Assembly (NCBI GenBank): GCA_947503585.1
Contig: CANNEJ010000054.1
Span: 1-8,433, forward strand
DNA: 8,433 nucleotides
Direction of reading: 5' to 3'
Origin: Anaerolineales bacterium
GTDB taxonomy: Bacteria > Chloroflexota > Anaerolineae > Anaerolineales > UBA11657
Within the stretch, counting starts at the first letter, position 1. Each line of letters starts with the position of its first letter. Below the pieces are notes generated by a model. The model worked only from the letters and a program-made list of their open reading frames with translations. It was not told where the DNA came from and ran no database searches. Positions 7,831 through 8,433 of the stretch are shown one piece after another. Made by a program: the position numbers and the translations under genes.

Positions 7831-8058
7831 ATGTGCAGCCGGATTTTATTGGCTGTGACTTTTCTGTTGGGTTTATTCACCGAGGTGGGAGGCCGGGGCG
7901 GGGTGCAGGCCGTGTCCGCACAGCTTGCGCGCCGGCTTGCAGCGCACGCACAGGCCGGCGCGGCGAAAGTTGACTTATTGGCATTGAACGATTCCGCTGA
8001 CAGTTCGCACCATATAGCCGGCATGTGCGCGCTTAAAGCATTTGGGTGGCTCATGTGA
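7831..8058 (+). pseudogene. N-terminal fragment of a frameshifted GT4 glycosyltransferase
   Basis: This 75-residue frame starts MCSRILLAVTF and contains FTEVGGRGGVQAVSAQLARR, which reads as the first beta strand, the glycine-rich loop and the first helix of a GT4 acceptor domain. It continues to VDLLALND, another expected strand, and then stops at TGA (8056-8058), far short of the 370-400 residues of a GT4 enzyme. The rest of the enzyme continues in another frame from about 8037. The alternative ATG at 7813 adds six residues; 7831 is preferred because AGGGG precedes it. The residues just before the stop (LKAFGW) still look GT4-like, so the break lies around 8037-8046. The fragment could not bind a nucleotide sugar alone. 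It may be pseudogene remains, a sequencing error, or the small part of a split enzyme. Confidence 0.6.
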
Positions 8059-8433
8059 ATTTGGCGCCGCTGGCATGGCTGGCATCGTTGCTGCGGCCGC
8101 GCCTGCGTTATGTGGTCGTTGCGCATGGCGTTGAGGTATGGACTGCGCGCTCCATGCTGCAACGCGCAGCGTTGCGGCGCGCGGACCGCGTGGTAGCTGT
8201 GAGTGCATACACCGCCCGCAAGCTGGAGTTAGTGCAGGGAGTCTCCGCCGCAAAGATTGTGGTGATACCAAATATGCTGGCCAATGAACTGCCGGCTGCG
8301 CCAACCGGCGCAGCAAATCCCAATCTGATTTTGTCAGTTTCGCGGCTGGACCGGGACGACGCCTACAAGGGCATCGATCAGCTGCTGCGCGCGCTGGCAC
8401 TGGTGCGAGAGGCGCGGCCGGAGGCGCATTGCG
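8037..8433 (+). pseudogene. C-terminal part of the frameshifted GT4 glycosyltransferase, 3' partial
   Basis: In a frame one base back from the preceding fragment, the sequence reads WVAHVNLAPLAWL and AHGVEVW, the latter a hallmark of a GT4 subgroup. It continues through RADRVVAVSAYTARKLE, KIVVIPNML and SVSRLDRDDAYKGIDQLLRA, which spans the RLD...KG donor-phosphate motif. The frame is open to the window edge, so the EX7E motif and the end of the gene lie beyond it. A TAA at 8034-8036 closes this frame upstream, and the first usable start is a GTG at 8055 that overlaps the upstream stop as GTGA. From LND in the first fragment to HVN here there are about 23 residues, where I would expect about 40-47 from memory of the family, so a short deletion of about 20 residues that also changed the frame is likely. 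If the upstream frame is restored, this is one gene from 7831 to past 8433. Confidence 0.65.

Noticed and set aside
8031..8040. Programmed -1 frameshift at cttaaag in the broken GT4 gene
   Set aside because: The zero-frame heptamer is GCTTAAA, which does not fit the X XXY YYZ slippery pattern, and the apparent loss of about 20 residues would not be explained by a slip.

Overview
The window is a piece of a bacterial cell-surface polysaccharide (exopolysaccharide or O-antigen-like) biosynthesis locus. It is GC-rich (roughly 60%, judged by eye), densely coding, and has no tRNA, rRNA, CRISPR array or insertion sequence that I could see. The two large membrane proteins look most like the multi-pass proteins common in Chloroflexota (Anaerolineae/Caldilineae-type genomes): one ends in a long soluble extracytoplasmic domain, the other has a beta-sandwich-like module between its membrane halves. 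That assignment is from recalled family resemblance only and is tentative. Recognisable Shine-Dalgarno sequences are mostly absent.

Layout. Positions 1-1311 (+) hold the 3' part of a multi-pass membrane protein whose start lies outside the window. After a 79-bp gap, 1391-2569 (+) encodes a GT4-family glycosyltransferase. It is followed after only 2 bp by 2572-4506 (+), a glutamine-dependent asparagine synthetase-type amidotransferase (AsnB family) with its catalytic Cys directly after the initiator Met. These two are very likely one transcription unit. On the opposite strand, converging to within 13 bp, 4520-6508 (-) encodes a 662-residue GT-C/PMT-like membrane protein with a central soluble beta-rich insert. 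It has its own near-consensus promoter placed so that the mRNA would be leaderless. Divergent from it, 6582-7769 (+) encodes a second GT4 glycosyltransferase. From 7831 to the window end lies a third GT4 gene, broken by a change of frame near 8040 and apparently short by about 20 residues there. It is either a decayed gene or a split one, since the two reading frames overlap by GTGA.

How the genes fit together. The GT4 enzymes would add sugars from nucleotide-sugar donors to a lipid-linked glycan on the cytoplasmic face. The AsnB-like enzyme could amidate a sugar acid or other carboxylate in the glycan or its precursor. The membrane proteins may use polyprenyl-phosphate sugars on the outer face, or have another envelope role. 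Specific substrates cannot be read from the sequence. I did not find a clearly new biological system. The points most worth a second look are the leaderless promoter, the broken or split glycosyltransferase and the domain insert in the membrane protein.
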